Source: Pomphorhynchus laevis (Eukaryota; Acanthocephala; Palaeacanthocephala; Echinorhynchida; Pomphorhynchidae). Taken from it: 64,000 bases of DNA. The stretch covers positions 62,001 to 126,000 of the forward strand of contig WNNJ02000487.1 of the NCBI GenBank assembly GCA_012934845.2. Reading direction: 5' to 3'. Below, piece after piece: positions 21,718-34,016 of this stretch. The notes under the pieces were generated by a model. That model was not told the DNA's origin and ran no database searches. It saw only the letters and a program-made list of their open reading frames with translations. The stretch's first letter is position 1. The number at the start of each line of letters is the position of its first letter. A program made the translations under genes and the position numbers.

Positions 21718-22794
21718 ATGTCAGCGAATAATATAGAAGATGATAAATTAGTAGATTTAAAAAGCGTAATGTCTGAGCCAGATCGTTTAGTCTCGAGACG
21801 ACAAGAACTGTTACAAAAAGAAAGGGAACTTATTTGTAAAAATTATGAGGTTATTTTACTAGAAGGTAAACACCTTCACACATGTGAAGGCATGATACGA
21901 AACTTATCGACAAACTTGAATGAATTGTGCAAACATGGAGATTCGATACGACGGTTAAACGATCAAAGACATTCCGATGTGGATAATCGAGAAACGTTGC
22001 AATTAGGTGAAATGCTGGCATTCTTACCCATTGTTGCCGACACCTTGTCGATTCCTAAGCGAGTTCAAGACTTGATTGATGTAGACAAGCTTGAACAAGC
22101 ATTCCATTTAGCTAACGATTCATTAAGTTCAACGAATGGCAATCGTATCGCTCCAAAACTCAGGGATCTTATTCAGATAATTTTAGATAAACTCATTACA
22201 AAACTGGGCAAATCCAGCGTCTCGTCTACTTTAGCTGGCATTCGTATTCTATTGCTGTCGAATAAATATCGTGAGGATAAATTAAAATTTGTTTTTCTTA
22301 AAAATCGACTATCATTAATCGATTCTCTGAAAAACGATAAATTAAGCTATGTGTTCGATACTGTTACCCAGTACAGAGCGGCATTTGGTAACGAAGACAC
22401 ACTTGTTACTGAGTTTTTGCTAAGAAGTTGGCTCTTAAATGTTATCACAAAATACATTAAATGGTCCGACAGAAGTATTGGTCAGCAAACACTAAGCAGA
22501 CTCGGTGTCGATATTAGTCCCATATTGCTTCAGAAAGAAATTAATCAAATCGAAATACCGTTTAGCTCATCACCTCCTAAGGAGAATGAAAGCGACACAA
22601 ATGTGGACGTTATTAGAGTAAAGCAAGCATTTGATGCTGTCAAACAATTTTGCCCATTGAGTTTGCATTCTAAAATTCGCAAACATATACTTGAGAAATG
22701 TGAAGCCAACGAGGTGGCCAGAAACTATGCGGAGTCTTGCATGCGTAAACTATTCCCCAACGAGCAACTAAGAAAATATTTGCTTATTCCATAG
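21718..22794 (+). CDS. COG8: Conserved oligomeric Golgi complex subunit 8, short form
   Basis: An intronless 358-residue protein. COG8 belongs to lobe B of the COG tethering complex, which directs retrograde vesicles within the Golgi. Evidence: the N-terminal block [20 protein letters not shown] then NYEVILLEG matches COG8 EPERLAEERAQLLQQTRDL...[28 protein letters not shown] matches [37 protein letters not shown] matches FDIITQYRAIFSDED; and the end [16 protein letters not shown] matches LQVLFPPAQIAQTLGIP. Animal COG8 is usually about 600 residues; here the middle-to-C-terminal region is compressed and the protein ends soon after the LFP motif. Starts at the first ATG of the open frame. Confidence 0.85.
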   Translation: [358 protein letters not shown]

Positions 22795-23139
22795 ATTAAA
22801 ACACGCATTAAAAATTTTACGAAATGTTCTAATTTCAATTTCAAAGATCAATTTTGAAGTAAAATTTTTTATTATTTTTTATTGACACGTGACCAAAATC
22901 CGAGTTCATTGAGCAAATATTTTTAAAGTTTATTTTAGTAAGTACAATTTCAATATCCCGGGTTTGCATATTTCGTCATGTGAGGTTCAAAAAACATTTA
23001 AATTGGATTCTATTTTTATTCGGTGATTTTATATAAATTTGCGATCCGATGAATTACTATTAAAAACATTTAAGTCGTAAATTTTTTAATATATTAAATA
23101 ACTTTAGGATTAACAAATAATGAAATCATTAAAAATTCA
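22795..23139. other. COG8 3' flank
   Basis: AT-rich sequence between the COG8 stop and the end of the HSP90 pseudogene. Nothing recognised. Confidence 0.4.
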
Positions 23140-23904
23140 TACATAATCCTCGGGCTTCTCTTCGTCATCTTTATCGGCTTGTTCATCCATATTAATCTTG
23201 TCTTCATCTTTCTTCTCGGCCTCATCGGGCTCAGCCTCGTCATAAGACATCTGAAGTCATACAGAAGGATCTCTTTCGCGCTCCTTTTGCATGATCAACA
23301 TAATAGGATACTGGATGGACTGGAAGTGCTTCTTCACAATGTCCTTGATCTCGCACTCTTCAAGGTACTCCTCCAACTGATCCTCTTTTAGCCAGAGTGT
23401 TATCTTTGTCCCGCGGCCCAGACGTTCACCCGTAATGTCCTGGCGCATCGTGAAGTTTCTGCCCGCACTCGACTCCCAGATGTACTGCTCATCGTCATTA
23501 TGCTTGGACATGGCCATGACCCTGTCTGCGATCAAATATGCGGAGTAGAAGCATACTCTAAACTGTCCAATCATGCTGATGTCGGCTCCGCTCTGTATGA
23601 CCTCCATAATGTCCAGTGTCCCACTGCGGGCAATCGTGCCCAAATTGTTCACCATGTTGCCCTTCGTCATGCCAATGATGGTGTCGATGATGTGCAACTA
23701 CTTGTCCTTGTCGGGAATGATATGGATGTCGAGCTCCTTGCAGGCGTCGAGTTTGGTAGGGTCGGTCAGGGGTTCGTACCTGATTTTGCCTAGAGCGTCA
23801 GATCCATTCGAAATGAGTTTACGCAGAAAGATTTCCTTGTTCGAGTAGAACGTGGTGATAACGAGACTGATTAACTGTGTAAGGATCATTAACTTAAGGA
23901 TCAT
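23140..23904 (-). pseudogene. HSP90: HSP90 N-terminal pseudogene
   Basis: A copy of the N-terminal ATPase domain and charged linker of cytosolic HSP90. It reads [36 protein letters not shown], an in-frame TAG at 23698-23700, then [59 protein letters not shown] and [21 protein letters not shown] stop near 23257 marks a frameshift, after which the next frame gives a DEAEPDEAEKKDEDK-type acidic linker ending at 23140-23150. The first residues and the whole middle/C-terminal part are absent, and the nucleotide-lid glycines are changed (RVCFYSAY for GVGFYSAY). No introns are seen. It is clearly non-functional and less AT-rich than the flanks; a retrocopy is likely. Confidence 0.9.
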
Positions 23905-24800
23905 TTTAATAAAAAGTTATTTACTTGATTCACAAAATATTCAAAACAAGAAATTTCATACACATGATTTATCTTACGGTTTTAGAAAATTATATAAAAT
24001 TATGTAAACATACTTTTAAAAATAATTTTAATTATTGCGATGCTTACTCTGATCATAATACTACATTACGACCAATTTTACTAAACTACGTGTACCTAAT
24101 ATAAATTATTCAAAAATCGTTCAATTTCTATTAACGGATTATGCTTGAGAATATGACAACACTTTAGAATTTAAAGAGTAAAAAATCACAAATTAAGATA
24201 TATTATCTTTATATATTATAGTCGTCAAAATTGAGGACAGTATAGTCGGCTACTGTTTCGTTTTTGATTTTACCGAGACCGATTAAAACCGATTTTTACT
24301 GTAAATAATAAAAAACGGTGTATGAAGAAGAATGGAAGAGCTCAATCACATTTTTTATCGTTTTTATTGATACACTAGAATTGATGGCACACATTAAAAC
24401 AAAAATACTTCATCTAGTTTTTATTTTCTGTCTTATTCAAACATAATAAAATATTACCATTCTTTATATTAATATTACAAGAACTGGATCTTTTCAAAAT
24501 ACAAGAAATTTATTCTATAGTAATTTTCTGATTATTTAATTAGTTAAAGCTTTGATTTAACTAATTAATTCTAATTTGATATTAGTGAATTTAATAAATT
24601 TCTTGTTTTATTTCAGTTACTGTAATAATTGTACTTTAATTGCAATAAATCAAATCAGCATATTTAATATCATCATTTATTTACTAACTTTCTCAACTCT
24701 TACAATTTCAGCTAAAGTTTATATCTTAGTACAATATAGTAATTACAATAATTATTTATCATAAAACTCGGGTGTGCATTAATTTTATAAATTTACAGGA
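23905..24800. other. Gene-free AT-rich region
   Basis: No coding potential. Only weak traces of repeats; the last part runs into MITE family 2 sequence. Confidence 0.4.
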
Positions 24801-25800
24801 ACGAATAAATTAGTTTTATATGCTAAGAATTACAATATTTCGATAGCTACTGATATGATCTTCAGGAAAATTACAATCATTTTATTCTTTTCTGTAATAA
24901 TTTATTATTATGTTGAATTAATAAAACTATTTATTTCTTAAATGAAGGAAATAATATATTAATGAAAACCCATTTATCTTTAGATTATCTAAATTTATGT
25001 TATATTTAGACTTATACATATACTCTGTAAAAGGTATTATATTAATATAATATATCTTATATTAAATATAAAAAACATCTTTTTATTTCTTATACTTTTA
25101 TTAATTTACAGTAACGAAGAAATTAGTTTTATATTCCAAAAATCATGAAATTTTGATAGATACTGCTATCATCTTCAGGAAAATTACAAAGAATATTAAA
25201 ACTCTTTGTAATTTTTCTGAAGATGATAACAAGAGCTAATAAAATACCATAATTTTTAAATTAAAATCGTCTTTATTATTGGGCATAATACTATCCTTAG
25301 AAGGAATTGCTTGTTCAGGAAGTATGCTATGCTATCAGGTTTCGGTCACTATTCGATAGCTACTGCAATCATCTTCAGGAAAATAACAAAGAGTTTATTC
25401 TTATTTATTCGTACTTATCAATTTAAATTTCTATTTCTTTTTCGTTATTTAATAGCTCGTTTAAATTTGGGTATCGACGTGGTCAATAAATGAAATAATG
25501 AAATTTAATAACTAAATGCTAGTCACTCACTTGTTTCTTAAAATAACCAATTGCAAATTCGTCGGCAAACGTCAGAAAGCCGACGTTTGCAAAACGTCGG
25601 CAAACGTCGGCAAACGTCTATTTATTTCTTCTTTTACTTCTATAAATTTACAGAAATGAAGAAATTAGTTTTATATTCCAAAGATTACAAACTATGACTG
25701 CCATCATCTTCTGGAGAATTACAAAGAGTATTAAAACTCTTTGTAATTTTTCTGAAGATGATAACAGGAGTTAACGAAATTTCGTAATTTTTGGAAACTG
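24800..25800. mobile_element. Cluster of MITE family 2 copies
   Basis: At least four pieces of one family: about 24800-24900, 25095-25250, 25335-25400 and 25630-25800. Shared parts are TTACAGTAACGAAGAAATTAG, TTTTATATTCCAAA, GATAGCTACTGCTATCATCTTCAGG-like sequence (given here in short parts) and GAAAATTACAAAGAGT. The 25095-25250 and 25630-25800 copies form hairpins, with CATCTTCAGG and TTCTGAAGATGATAAC as facing arms. Non-coding. A small tandem CGTCGGCAAACGT repeat lies at 25560-25615. Confidence 0.7.
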
Positions 25801-26841
25801 ATTTATATTTATTTTTTTAAATTTATTCTAATTTAATTATTAAATTAATAAATTATTAGAAATTAATAATAAATTATTATAAATTATTAAATAATTATCC
25901 TTTCGATCCTCGTCGGCTCAATCTGAAACTTGTAAATAACTAAAATAAATATCTTTGTTAATACATCTGGATTTTCTATAATCGGACTTTATTGATACAA
26001 TACTTACATCAAAGTTCCAGTTCTTGCCCAAATAGTGTCAATCATATTTGCACGCTATTATATATAACGACGAGTAGATATTTCGTTATTGATTATCAAG
26101 ATGTTCATTTCAACAGAAATCAACATTTTTAAAATATTTGCAGTCATATTAAAATTACCGATTCCTTAATTTTTCTTTCAGCTAGGATGAATAGCGACGA
26201 CAGCTTCGACAAGGATGCCTTGCAAACTGACTAATTACGAATATTCTAAGCTATTTATGACAGCTACTAAACATAGCTAACTACAATCATACTTTATTGG
26301 TGTTCTTCTTTAATTATGTTCTGTACATATAACGTTTATAGTTACATTTCTTTTACATACTATATTTACTGTTTTTAAAACTGATTTCTTCGTTACTGTA
26401 AATTTATAAAACTATAAAAAGAAATAAATGAATGTTTTTAATATAATATTAAAAACAATATTAATATATTGTATAATATTATATAATATTAATAATTGTA
26501 CATTATTGTAATCATCACAAACGATTTTTTTGGTTTAAATGTTTTAAAATGTAATTCAATCTACAACTGGATTCCAATACGAAAATGTTTGAATTTATCA
26601 AATAGTCTAAAAAAGACCAAATTAAATACAACATTTTTATACATTTATTAATATTTCAATATTTTAATAATTCTGTTTATTTTATGTTTTTAAAAGCTGT
26701 TAATTAATAATATAGTCCCTGTCACAAATATAGTTTCATTGAATATCTATCGAAAATTTTATACCTAAAGTTGTTCAATTTAAACATATTTCAGATGCTG
26801 TACATTTTATTGTAAATTTCAACTTTATCTATAAAATCGAA
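25801..26841. other. Gene-free region upstream of cyclin C
   Basis: AT-rich; a further end of MITE family 2 (inverted, CTGATTTCTTCGTTACTGTA) lies at about 26378-26425. No exon is supported. Confidence 0.4.
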
Positions 26842-27927
26842 ATGGCTGGAAATTTCTGGAAAAGTTCTCACTATAAGCATTGGTTATTAAACGAACAATT
26901 AATTAGTATATCCAGATCGAAGGACTGCCGACAATTCAACTTGACATTAGAAGAATATTTGTGTGTTATGAACTTTTATGCTGATTTTATACAAGGAATT
27001 GGGGAAACCCTAAGAGTTCGACAACAGGTAATTGCTTGTGCCATAGTATATTTCAGAAGGTTTTACTCAAAGTATTCTCTTATATGTATTGATCCGTTGC
27101 TGCTATCGCCGACATGCATTCTACTGGCTTCAAAGGTAGAGGAGCATGGCGGTGTTTCAAATACAAGGCTACCTGCTGTATGTACTCAGGTATTAAAACA
27201 AAATCGTTTTCATAGTGTACTACGTTTGATAGAGTATCCTTACGAATCTAGACATATTTCGGAGTGTGAATTTTATCTTGCTGAAGTTCTAGACTGTTGT
27301 CTTATAGTATATCATCCTTATAGAAGCTTACCGGAGCTTGTTAGCTCGGCAATTTTAGAGTACCTTAAAAGTAAACTTGACAATACGAATGCAGCAGGAC
27401 AAACTATGTTAAGTCAGTCGCAGGGTAAATTGACTAACGATCATCGCGGCAACAATTCATCGTTAACAAGCATTATGCCCGAGGAACAAAAACAGCTTGA
27501 GAAGCTAGTATTTGGATCTGCCTGGGCTTTTATTAACGATTGTCTAAGAAGTGATGTAATTTTACTGAATCCGCCTCATAAGATTGCTATTGCCGCGATT
27601 GTGGTAAGTGCAGCCAATCATAAAATCAACTTAGAATCATGGCTTGAGCAATTGAATCTCGATTTGTCTTCTATTTTTAACATTATTGGTGCTGTATTTT
27701 CAATTAATAGACAAATTCCTTTAGATCAAATCATGGGAATAATAGCTAAAGTACCAAAACCAATTCCGTACGAAATATGTGATAATATGCAGCAGTTGCA
27801 ACAAGACACAACCAATTTAATGCATTCAATTGATTCTGCATCCAGGCAGCAGGCAATGATGATAAACCATTCAAATCAAATGATGACAATGATAAACGTT
27901 TCGAATCACGAATACCATAAGATGTAA
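26842..27927 (+). CDS. CCNC: Cyclin C (Mediator kinase module)
   Basis: An intronless 361-residue protein. Cyclin C partners CDK8/19 in the kinase module of the Mediator complex and controls RNA polymerase II transcription. The start MAGNFWKSSHYKHWLL matches human MAGNFWQSSHYLQWIL. The first cyclin box shows LRVRQQVIACAIVYFRRFY, LLSPTCILLASKVEEHG and SNTRL; then ECEFYLAEVLDCCLIVYHPY, a strongly diagnostic cyclin C stretch. The second box includes FINDCLRSDVILLNPPHKIA. The protein ends with Gln/Met/Asn-rich sequence. Human cyclin C is 283 residues; the extra length is a polar insertion around residues 190-220 between the boxes and a longer tail. No neighbour suggests co-regulation. Confidence 0.96.
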   Translation: MAGNFWKSSHYKHWLLNEQLISISRSKDCRQFNLTLEEYLCVMNFYADFIQGIGETLRVRQQVIACAIVYFRRFYSKYSLICIDPLLLSPTCILLASKVEEHGGVSNTRLPAVCTQVLKQNRFHSVLRLIEYPYESRHISECEFYLAEVLDCCLIVYHPYRSLPELVSSAILEYLKSKLDNTNAAGQTMLSQSQGKLTNDHRGNNSSLTSIMPEEQKQLEKLVFGSAWAFINDCLRSDVILLNPPHKIAIAAIVVSAANHKINLESWLEQLNLDLSSIFNIIGAVFSINRQIPLDQIMGIIAKVPKPIPYEICDNMQQLQQDTTNLMHSIDSASRQQAMMINHSNQMMTMINVSNHEYHKM

Positions 27928-28361
27928 ATAGGTTCAAAAATCACTTAAAATTTAAATTACAAGAAAGTGTTTTTTTTTCGGAAATTCACAATTTGTCGTT
28001 TTGTCTTGTTGGTAACGGTTTTTATTCAAGATGCTAATGTAAAAGCTGAATTATTTAAATTTAAATATCAAAATCTCTCATATTTTGTTATAATAACATA
28101 TTTTTATTATAAAATTTTTTTATATTCTCTAATAACGACTTAAAATCGGTGTGTGTTGAAAGATGGCATACTGTAGGTACTGTAGATGAAGCTTTTTGAA
28201 ATTGTTTTATCTCATATCTTAAACAATTTTGACAGATTTAGGTAGCTGAGTTTAAATTTATACCAAATTTAAATTATTAAATTTATAAAAATTATAATTT
28301 ATATTAATTATAAATTATAAATAATTTTAAACAGTTCATAATGATTCATTATTGATAAAGA
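27928..28361. other. Cyclin C 3' flank
   Basis: AT-rich non-coding sequence; nothing recognised. Confidence 0.4.
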
Positions 28362-28770
28362 ATTATTAGAGCTGGATCAAAGAAAGAAGTAAAATTTTAT
28401 TTGATATTTCGCTAAGACAATAACAACTGTCTTCATTTACTTCAACTGTCAACTATAGATATAAAGTATATACTATATATATGGCAACTATATCAATAAA
28501 GATATCTTGTCAAATATGTACACAAGCAGCAGTACAGACACTCAAAGTAATGCAACATTCTTTTAAACTAGTCATATGATGAATCTGCCCGATAAACAAG
28601 TGGAAGATCATCTTAATCTCAACCAAGACATCAATAACCGTCTCATTATATAATTCATTTACTTCAACTGTTCTATCTGTGGTTAGCGATTCAGATTTAT
28701 CAGTCCCAATGCATCGATATTAGCATATGTAAAATTAGGTTAGCATATTAGCATATGATATTATAATATT
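28362..28770. mobile_element. MITE family 1, longer-form copy
   Basis: Begins GAATTATTAGAGCTGG, continues GATATTTCGCTAAGAC and ends in TTAGCATATGATATTA, as in the copy at 2044-2245. It is about 200 bp longer because of extra sequence in the middle that the other copy lacks (a second CATTTACTTCAACTGT lies there). No open frame. Confidence 0.6.
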
Positions 28771-29458
28771 GCATTATTTTATTTATTAAAAATAATAATA
28801 TTAAAAGCCAAAGGTCAAAATTTCATGAAAATAATGTAAACTGATTATCTCGCAAGTCAAAAATAATACAAATTTCGCTAAATATTCTGTTGCAAATGAT
28901 TTGTAAATTAACTAACGCATTCCTGAGTGTTTAATAATAAGCAAATTGATTCCAAATTTGCATTATTGATATGATACGAAAATGATAATAAAACCGATGA
29001 GAATTAAAATATATAATAAATTCAATGTTGATAAATAATAAATAATAAATTCAATGGAATAAAATAAATAATAAATGAAGTGATATACTACAAATCCGAA
29101 AGTTCAGTCACTATATATAAGTTACTAACATTAAAATTTGCAAAAATATTTACTAAACTTTAAAGTTAAAATTAAAATTTGTTTAACATATAACAAATAA
29201 TTTAAATTTACAAATATATTCGCATTATTTAATTTAAAACTAAACTTTAAAACATATCCAAATTAATTTTTTACAAAATGAACGCAGTTTCAAAATGAAA
29301 CTATTTCGAAACAGTTTCAATAAATTCAGTCATATTGTAGATATTTTACGAATATCTAATTTTATGTATTTAAGTATTTAATCAATACTTAATTTTAGAT
29401 TATATAAATAATATAAAATAATATTTTTAATAGTTGATACTAATCCATTATTGATAAA

Positions 29459-29634
29459 GAATTATTGGAGCTGGATCAAAGAAAAGACGAAATTATTTTT
29501 GATATTTCAAAAATAATTATTTCATTTTTTTTGATATTTCATTTTTTTGACATTTTCTGAAGATGCTAACAGAGGTTAGCGAAATATCAATAAAACGTTT
29601 CCTCTTTTCTTTGATTCAGCTCCAATAATTATTT
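29459..29634. mobile_element. MITE family 1, palindromic copy
   Basis: Left end GAATTATTGGAGCTGGATC, right end GATTCAGCTCCAATAATTATT, with GATATTTC and GCTAACAGAGGTTAGCGAAA inside. Preceded by TTGATACTAATCCATTATTG, a flank also found before the copies near 599 and 43277, so the true element may extend further left than the palindrome. Confidence 0.75.
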
Positions 29635-29769
29635 ATTAAATTAACTATTAATTATTGAAAAACTTAGATTTAAAAAATAAAAGATAAAAATATTAAATCT
29701 GGAACTAACAATCAACTTATTAAAAGAAAGTTATCAGAACAGCAATTAACTGATTACAATATGGTATGC

Positions 29770-31460
29770 GGAAGAACCAGAATTGCTGAAAAAACAAATA
29801 GTTCACACATATACATGGCGAATGGAAAGCCTTTGTCCAAGCATACACATGTTAATACACTATCGGTAATTTGAAAATTATTGAAGATCCAGTCCTTCAA
29901 GCGAGTGAAGTTGTAGACATCAACTCGAAGCTATACAATAAAGTTATCCACTGGCGACCTAACTTATGCTATCTGCCTATTTGTAATGAGAGCATATGAT
30001 TTATATTGCTATTTAGCAATAAGTGCGAAAAATTCGTCAATCAATCAGATGACATGCATGTTGTTTTACGTATTACAACAATCATTAGTCATCTACTTGT
30101 TAAATAAATTCTATTAAAGCGAGTCAGTGAAATACGTAAGCCCTTAGCGTCGAATATCTTAATGAACGGAGGGAAATTTTACTAAATTACAAGATTAAAA
30201 GAAATATCTACAGAACTTAAATTCTCTTTAGTAAGAAATATTGCCAAGTTAGTTGTATCCGAGAAAATGTCTGCTGCGGAAGACTACTATCAATCACTCA
30301 AGGCTCGAAGGTCGGTGTTCTAGATCTCAATCAAAATTATGGGAATGTGTCTGTGCTTGAAATGCTGTAGATACTGCACCCAAATCCTTCAAGTGTGACA
30401 GAGCAACATATTTTGTCAAAATCAATGGATGAATGCTTAAATTATCATAAGGTAATATTATGTGGCTTGTGTGCTGACAATATTGTATCTGGGCAAAATA
30501 GACACGCGAATCGGTTGGGTCATCTAGGATTGATGATGATAATTGGTGTTTAATGCTGACGTCGTTCAAGAATCAATCAAAAAGGTTAAGAGAGCATGGC
30601 GAATTTCACCACGATAATTGCAACTGAACAATAGGCACAAGCATCATGCCGTATACAACATGTCGACTAATTCCACTAGATAAGTGCCCCGGTATTATGA
30701 TTTTATGAATAGAACAGGTCGTGAAGCGTATTGCCGGTAGATCATTACTACAAATCATAAAGCCTGACATTTTATTAGTAACGAGTTCGAAAAAGCTTTA
30801 CCAATTCTATTCACTTTTAACTATTCAGTTGTAATCCTCTCATAAGAACGAGTACACAAGGTAACCAACTAGCTATGGTTGCATTTGCAGCTGCATCTAT
30901 TCCACTTGTAAATTAAGGGTTCAATCTGTTTTGCAAAAGTGGTAATACCGATTATGCTACCAGCGTTTGATCACCAAAAATATCTTCGAAACATGTCGTT
31001 TGGTAAATGCAATTGGTCTAAAATACGGATTTCACATAAATGCAAGCAAATGTACCTTGCTTATGCGAGTAAATGATAGTGAAATGACCATTTGATTTAA
31101 CAAAATGGTGTGCAAATAAAGAACGACGGTATTTAATTGTTGGGTAGTTGAGTTACATTGGAACAGAAAGTTTTAGGAAACAGAAAGTAGAGGGGATATT
31201 ATCAGAAAAGATGAATCAGGTCTCTTAGTTAATAGAAGTTTCAAAGTGCGACAGTCAAGTTGCGTATCCAATGATCACCAAATCATTACGATGTTAATGG
31301 AAGTATTTACAGTTCAAGTGTAAGATCAATCAAGAGTGGCTCGCATACTTCAAAACGCAATTGCGATAGAGATTCGTAAAGATAAACTGAATAAAAACAT
31401 GTCCAAATTACGAAACAAAATAAATAATGCAAATGTCTCTAAGTTATATTAGACACGAAA
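29770..31460 (+). mobile_element. Decayed restriction-like-endonuclease LINE
   Basis: A degraded relative of the element at 43966-46920. Plus-strand reading gives KVIHWRPNLCYLP-CNES at about 29943-29990, matching IVIHWKPNLIDLPRCNAS of that element, and downstream fragments resembling the RT and its upstream helical region. Every segment is broken by several stops and frameshifts, and no catalytic motif survives with certainty. Much older than the 43-46 kb copy. Confidence 0.5.
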
Positions 31461-31499
31461 GCCGAAAAAGTAGCTTTACTGTGATATTGCTTTCTTTGT

Positions 31500-31800
31500 A
31501 ATTTTTTAAATTTATAGGAACGAAGAAATGTGTGAACAAAGTTTTATACCAAACGTATATAATATTTCGGTAGCTCTTGCTATCATTTCAGGAAATTAAT
31601 AACTGATTTTTTATCAGCTTGTAATAGTTTTAAATCATTGTAAATAATTGATAATGATCCATTATCAACTTTAATTGATAATTATAATAATCAATTAAAA
31701 TTATAATCAAATTGTAATTTTCTGAAAATGCTGATAGAGATTAGCGAAATATCAAAACAATTGCCAACTTTTTGATCCAGTTTCAATAATTCTTTAGTTT
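31500..31800. mobile_element. MITE pieces of families 1 and 2
   Basis: 31508-31600 holds family 2 sequence (AACGAAGAAATGTG, GGTAGCTCTTGCTATCATTTC). 31709-31796 is the right half of family 1 (TTTTCTGAAAATGCTGATAG, GATTAGCGAAATATC, GATCCAGTTTCAATAATTC). The two abut, perhaps through one inserting in the other. Confidence 0.55.
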
Positions 31801-32164
31801 TAAATCATTTGTAATTTCATTCACGCAAATTTTCTTCGTTTCTATAAATTTACAAAATTATAAAAAAAGAAATCAATATTTTTAATACCCTAAGGTATTA
31901 AAAATATACTAAATATATAATATAATATATATTAATTTATATATTAATTTAATATATAATATATTAAAATATTATACCCTAACACTAATTAGATAAGAGT
32001 TCAAACTTCCCGTAGCGTAATGCTGGTGATGCCTCCAAATATGATATGATCTGAATGAGCTTGTGGCTTCAGAAAATAACAATTTGATTTCAAACTATTA
32101 CAAACTGATAAATAATCAGTTTGTAATTTCGTGAAGATGATAGCAAGATTTCTATAGCTTTTAA

Positions 32165-33602
32165 AAAGGGATTTATTTTTACGTGTCAAATGGTGCCGGC
32201 CCATGCTTACATTACCACTAAAAAAAATCTAAATCACGTGCCGATAAGGTGGAAATGGATAAGGTATTTGAATCTGATAAAGGAGCGCGGCGGACGTCGA
32301 GAGGGAGCTGATTTCAGGCATCTCGACATCCAGACATCTTGTTGGGCAAGATGTCTGGATGTGTGGTCAAAGCGATGGAGACGAAGGAAGTCTCGAACGG
32401 CAGAGCTAGTGATGCGTTGTAGGGGTAGGATGATGGATTTTTGAGAATTGGCGAAAAGGCTAAGGCAGTAATCGATTTTAGGGAAGAAAAGTGATGAAAG
32501 AAGAAACAGACAAGAACGAAAGTCGATAAGGGCGCGGATACGGCAGCTGACACAGATAATTAAATGAAACAAGTGGGCCTTGTCGCGGACGAGGGGTTTG
32601 AGGGAAAGGTGATGATCGAAATGGAATCCTAAGAAAGTGAGATTGTGAACTATGGGGATAATTGATGAGGCAACAGATACAGGGGGAGGAGATACATTAG
32701 GTTGACGGGGGAGGATCCACATTATTCTGAACTTGTCTGGGTGTAGAACAATATGAAGATATAATAGACGTTTGTAGATAGAAGAAAGACAGTTGGAGGC
32801 AGAAATGACGATATTTGTGTATAGATGGGCGGTTGCATGAGCATAGATGAGGGTGTCATCGGCGTATTACATGACGTTAAAAAAGTAAGGTTTGATGAAC
32901 GAAGAGAGAAAATCAGGGGGCCTATGACTGAACCTTGTGGACTCCTTAGAAAATAGGGATTAAAGGGGAATATGATGAATTTGAAAAGACGCGAAAAGAA
33001 CGGTTGAATAGATATGTGGCCAACCATGCTACAGAGGAGGAAGAAAAGCCTTAATCATAACAAAGGCGAGACGAGGATTAAGTGGTCAATGATGTCGAAG
33101 CGGATGAGAGGTCGAGGAAGATGAGAACACTATATAGAGCGTTGTCACGAGAAATGAGTAAGTCGTTGTAAACTTTTATGCAGGCGATTTCTGTAAAGTG
33201 ATTAGAGTGGAGAGCGGATTGGAAAGGAGGGTACAGATTGGATGATGAAAGATAAACGTTGATCTGTATTAAGATAATGCGTTCTAAGAGCTTAGAAAGA
33301 GTAGGGAGGAGTGAAATGGAGCGATAGCTAAAGGGAAGTGAGGGATCAAACGATTGTTTATTAAGGAGGGGACGAACGATGGAGGATTTCCAGTGTGAAG
33401 GGATGATAGGACTGCGGATGGACAAGTTAAACAAGGTGGTTAAGAAAGGGGAGATCGATGAGCATATGGATTTAAGTATGGCGGTAGGCAGGAGATCGGC
33501 AGGTGAGGTTTTGTTGGGCAAGGACATTAGGACAGATGAGACTTCGGCAAAAAGAGACTTAGAGTTGAATAAAGTTTACACAGACAGAATGAGTTGTATT
33601 TA
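32165..33602 (-). mobile_element. CR1/L2-like LINE copy C
   Basis: A minus-strand copy with its 3' tail at about 32165-32220 (complement of GTAAAAATAAATCCC and a worn hairpin). Three open pieces, 33078-33527, 32722-33027 and 32234-32722, lie in different frames, so there are at least two frameshifts. They include SLPNKTSPADLLP, SYRSISLLPTLSKLLER, LIFLDLSSAS and SIIPIVHNLTFLGFHFD. The YADD region is at about 32850-32870, where a stop is also present. An AAGATGTCTGG-type palindrome at 32330-32360 interrupts the C-terminal part. Endonuclease missing. Confidence 0.8.
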
Positions 33603-34016
33603 ATACGTAGTAGATTGAGATGATACCGGCGAAGAGCAAGATAGTAATCGCGGAGAGAGATGTTTCGAATGGTGAGAGATGTTTCGCCGTTTCCTTGCGA
33701 CGTTGTTTTTAGATGCCGGCAGAAGAGAGTTCAGCGATTTTGGAGGGGATGCGATCGGGGAAAATGCGAGTGGCTGAAGAGGACATGAGTTTAAATCGTT
33801 GGGAAAGGACGCTAGGCAATTTTTAACCGAAAATGTTAGCTCTTGCTATCATTTTCGCTAAAGATGATAGCAGGATCTATCGAAATATTGTGAATTTTTG
33901 AAATCTAATTATTTTCACTCCTTGCTCGCTCCTATCAATATACAAACCTTTCTGGTATGCATTAAAACTATGCATATTCATTTGAAAATGTTAAAATTAT
34001 TGCTAAAAATAAACGC
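33603..34016. other. LINE-like flank and MITE family 2 end
   Basis: 33603-33815 is G-rich on the plus strand like copy C, and may be its 5' linker region, but no domain can be identified. 33835-33895 is family 2 MITE sequence (GTTAGCTCTTGCTATCATTT / AAAGATGATAGCAGG). The end is the GPN1 3' flank. Confidence 0.4.
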
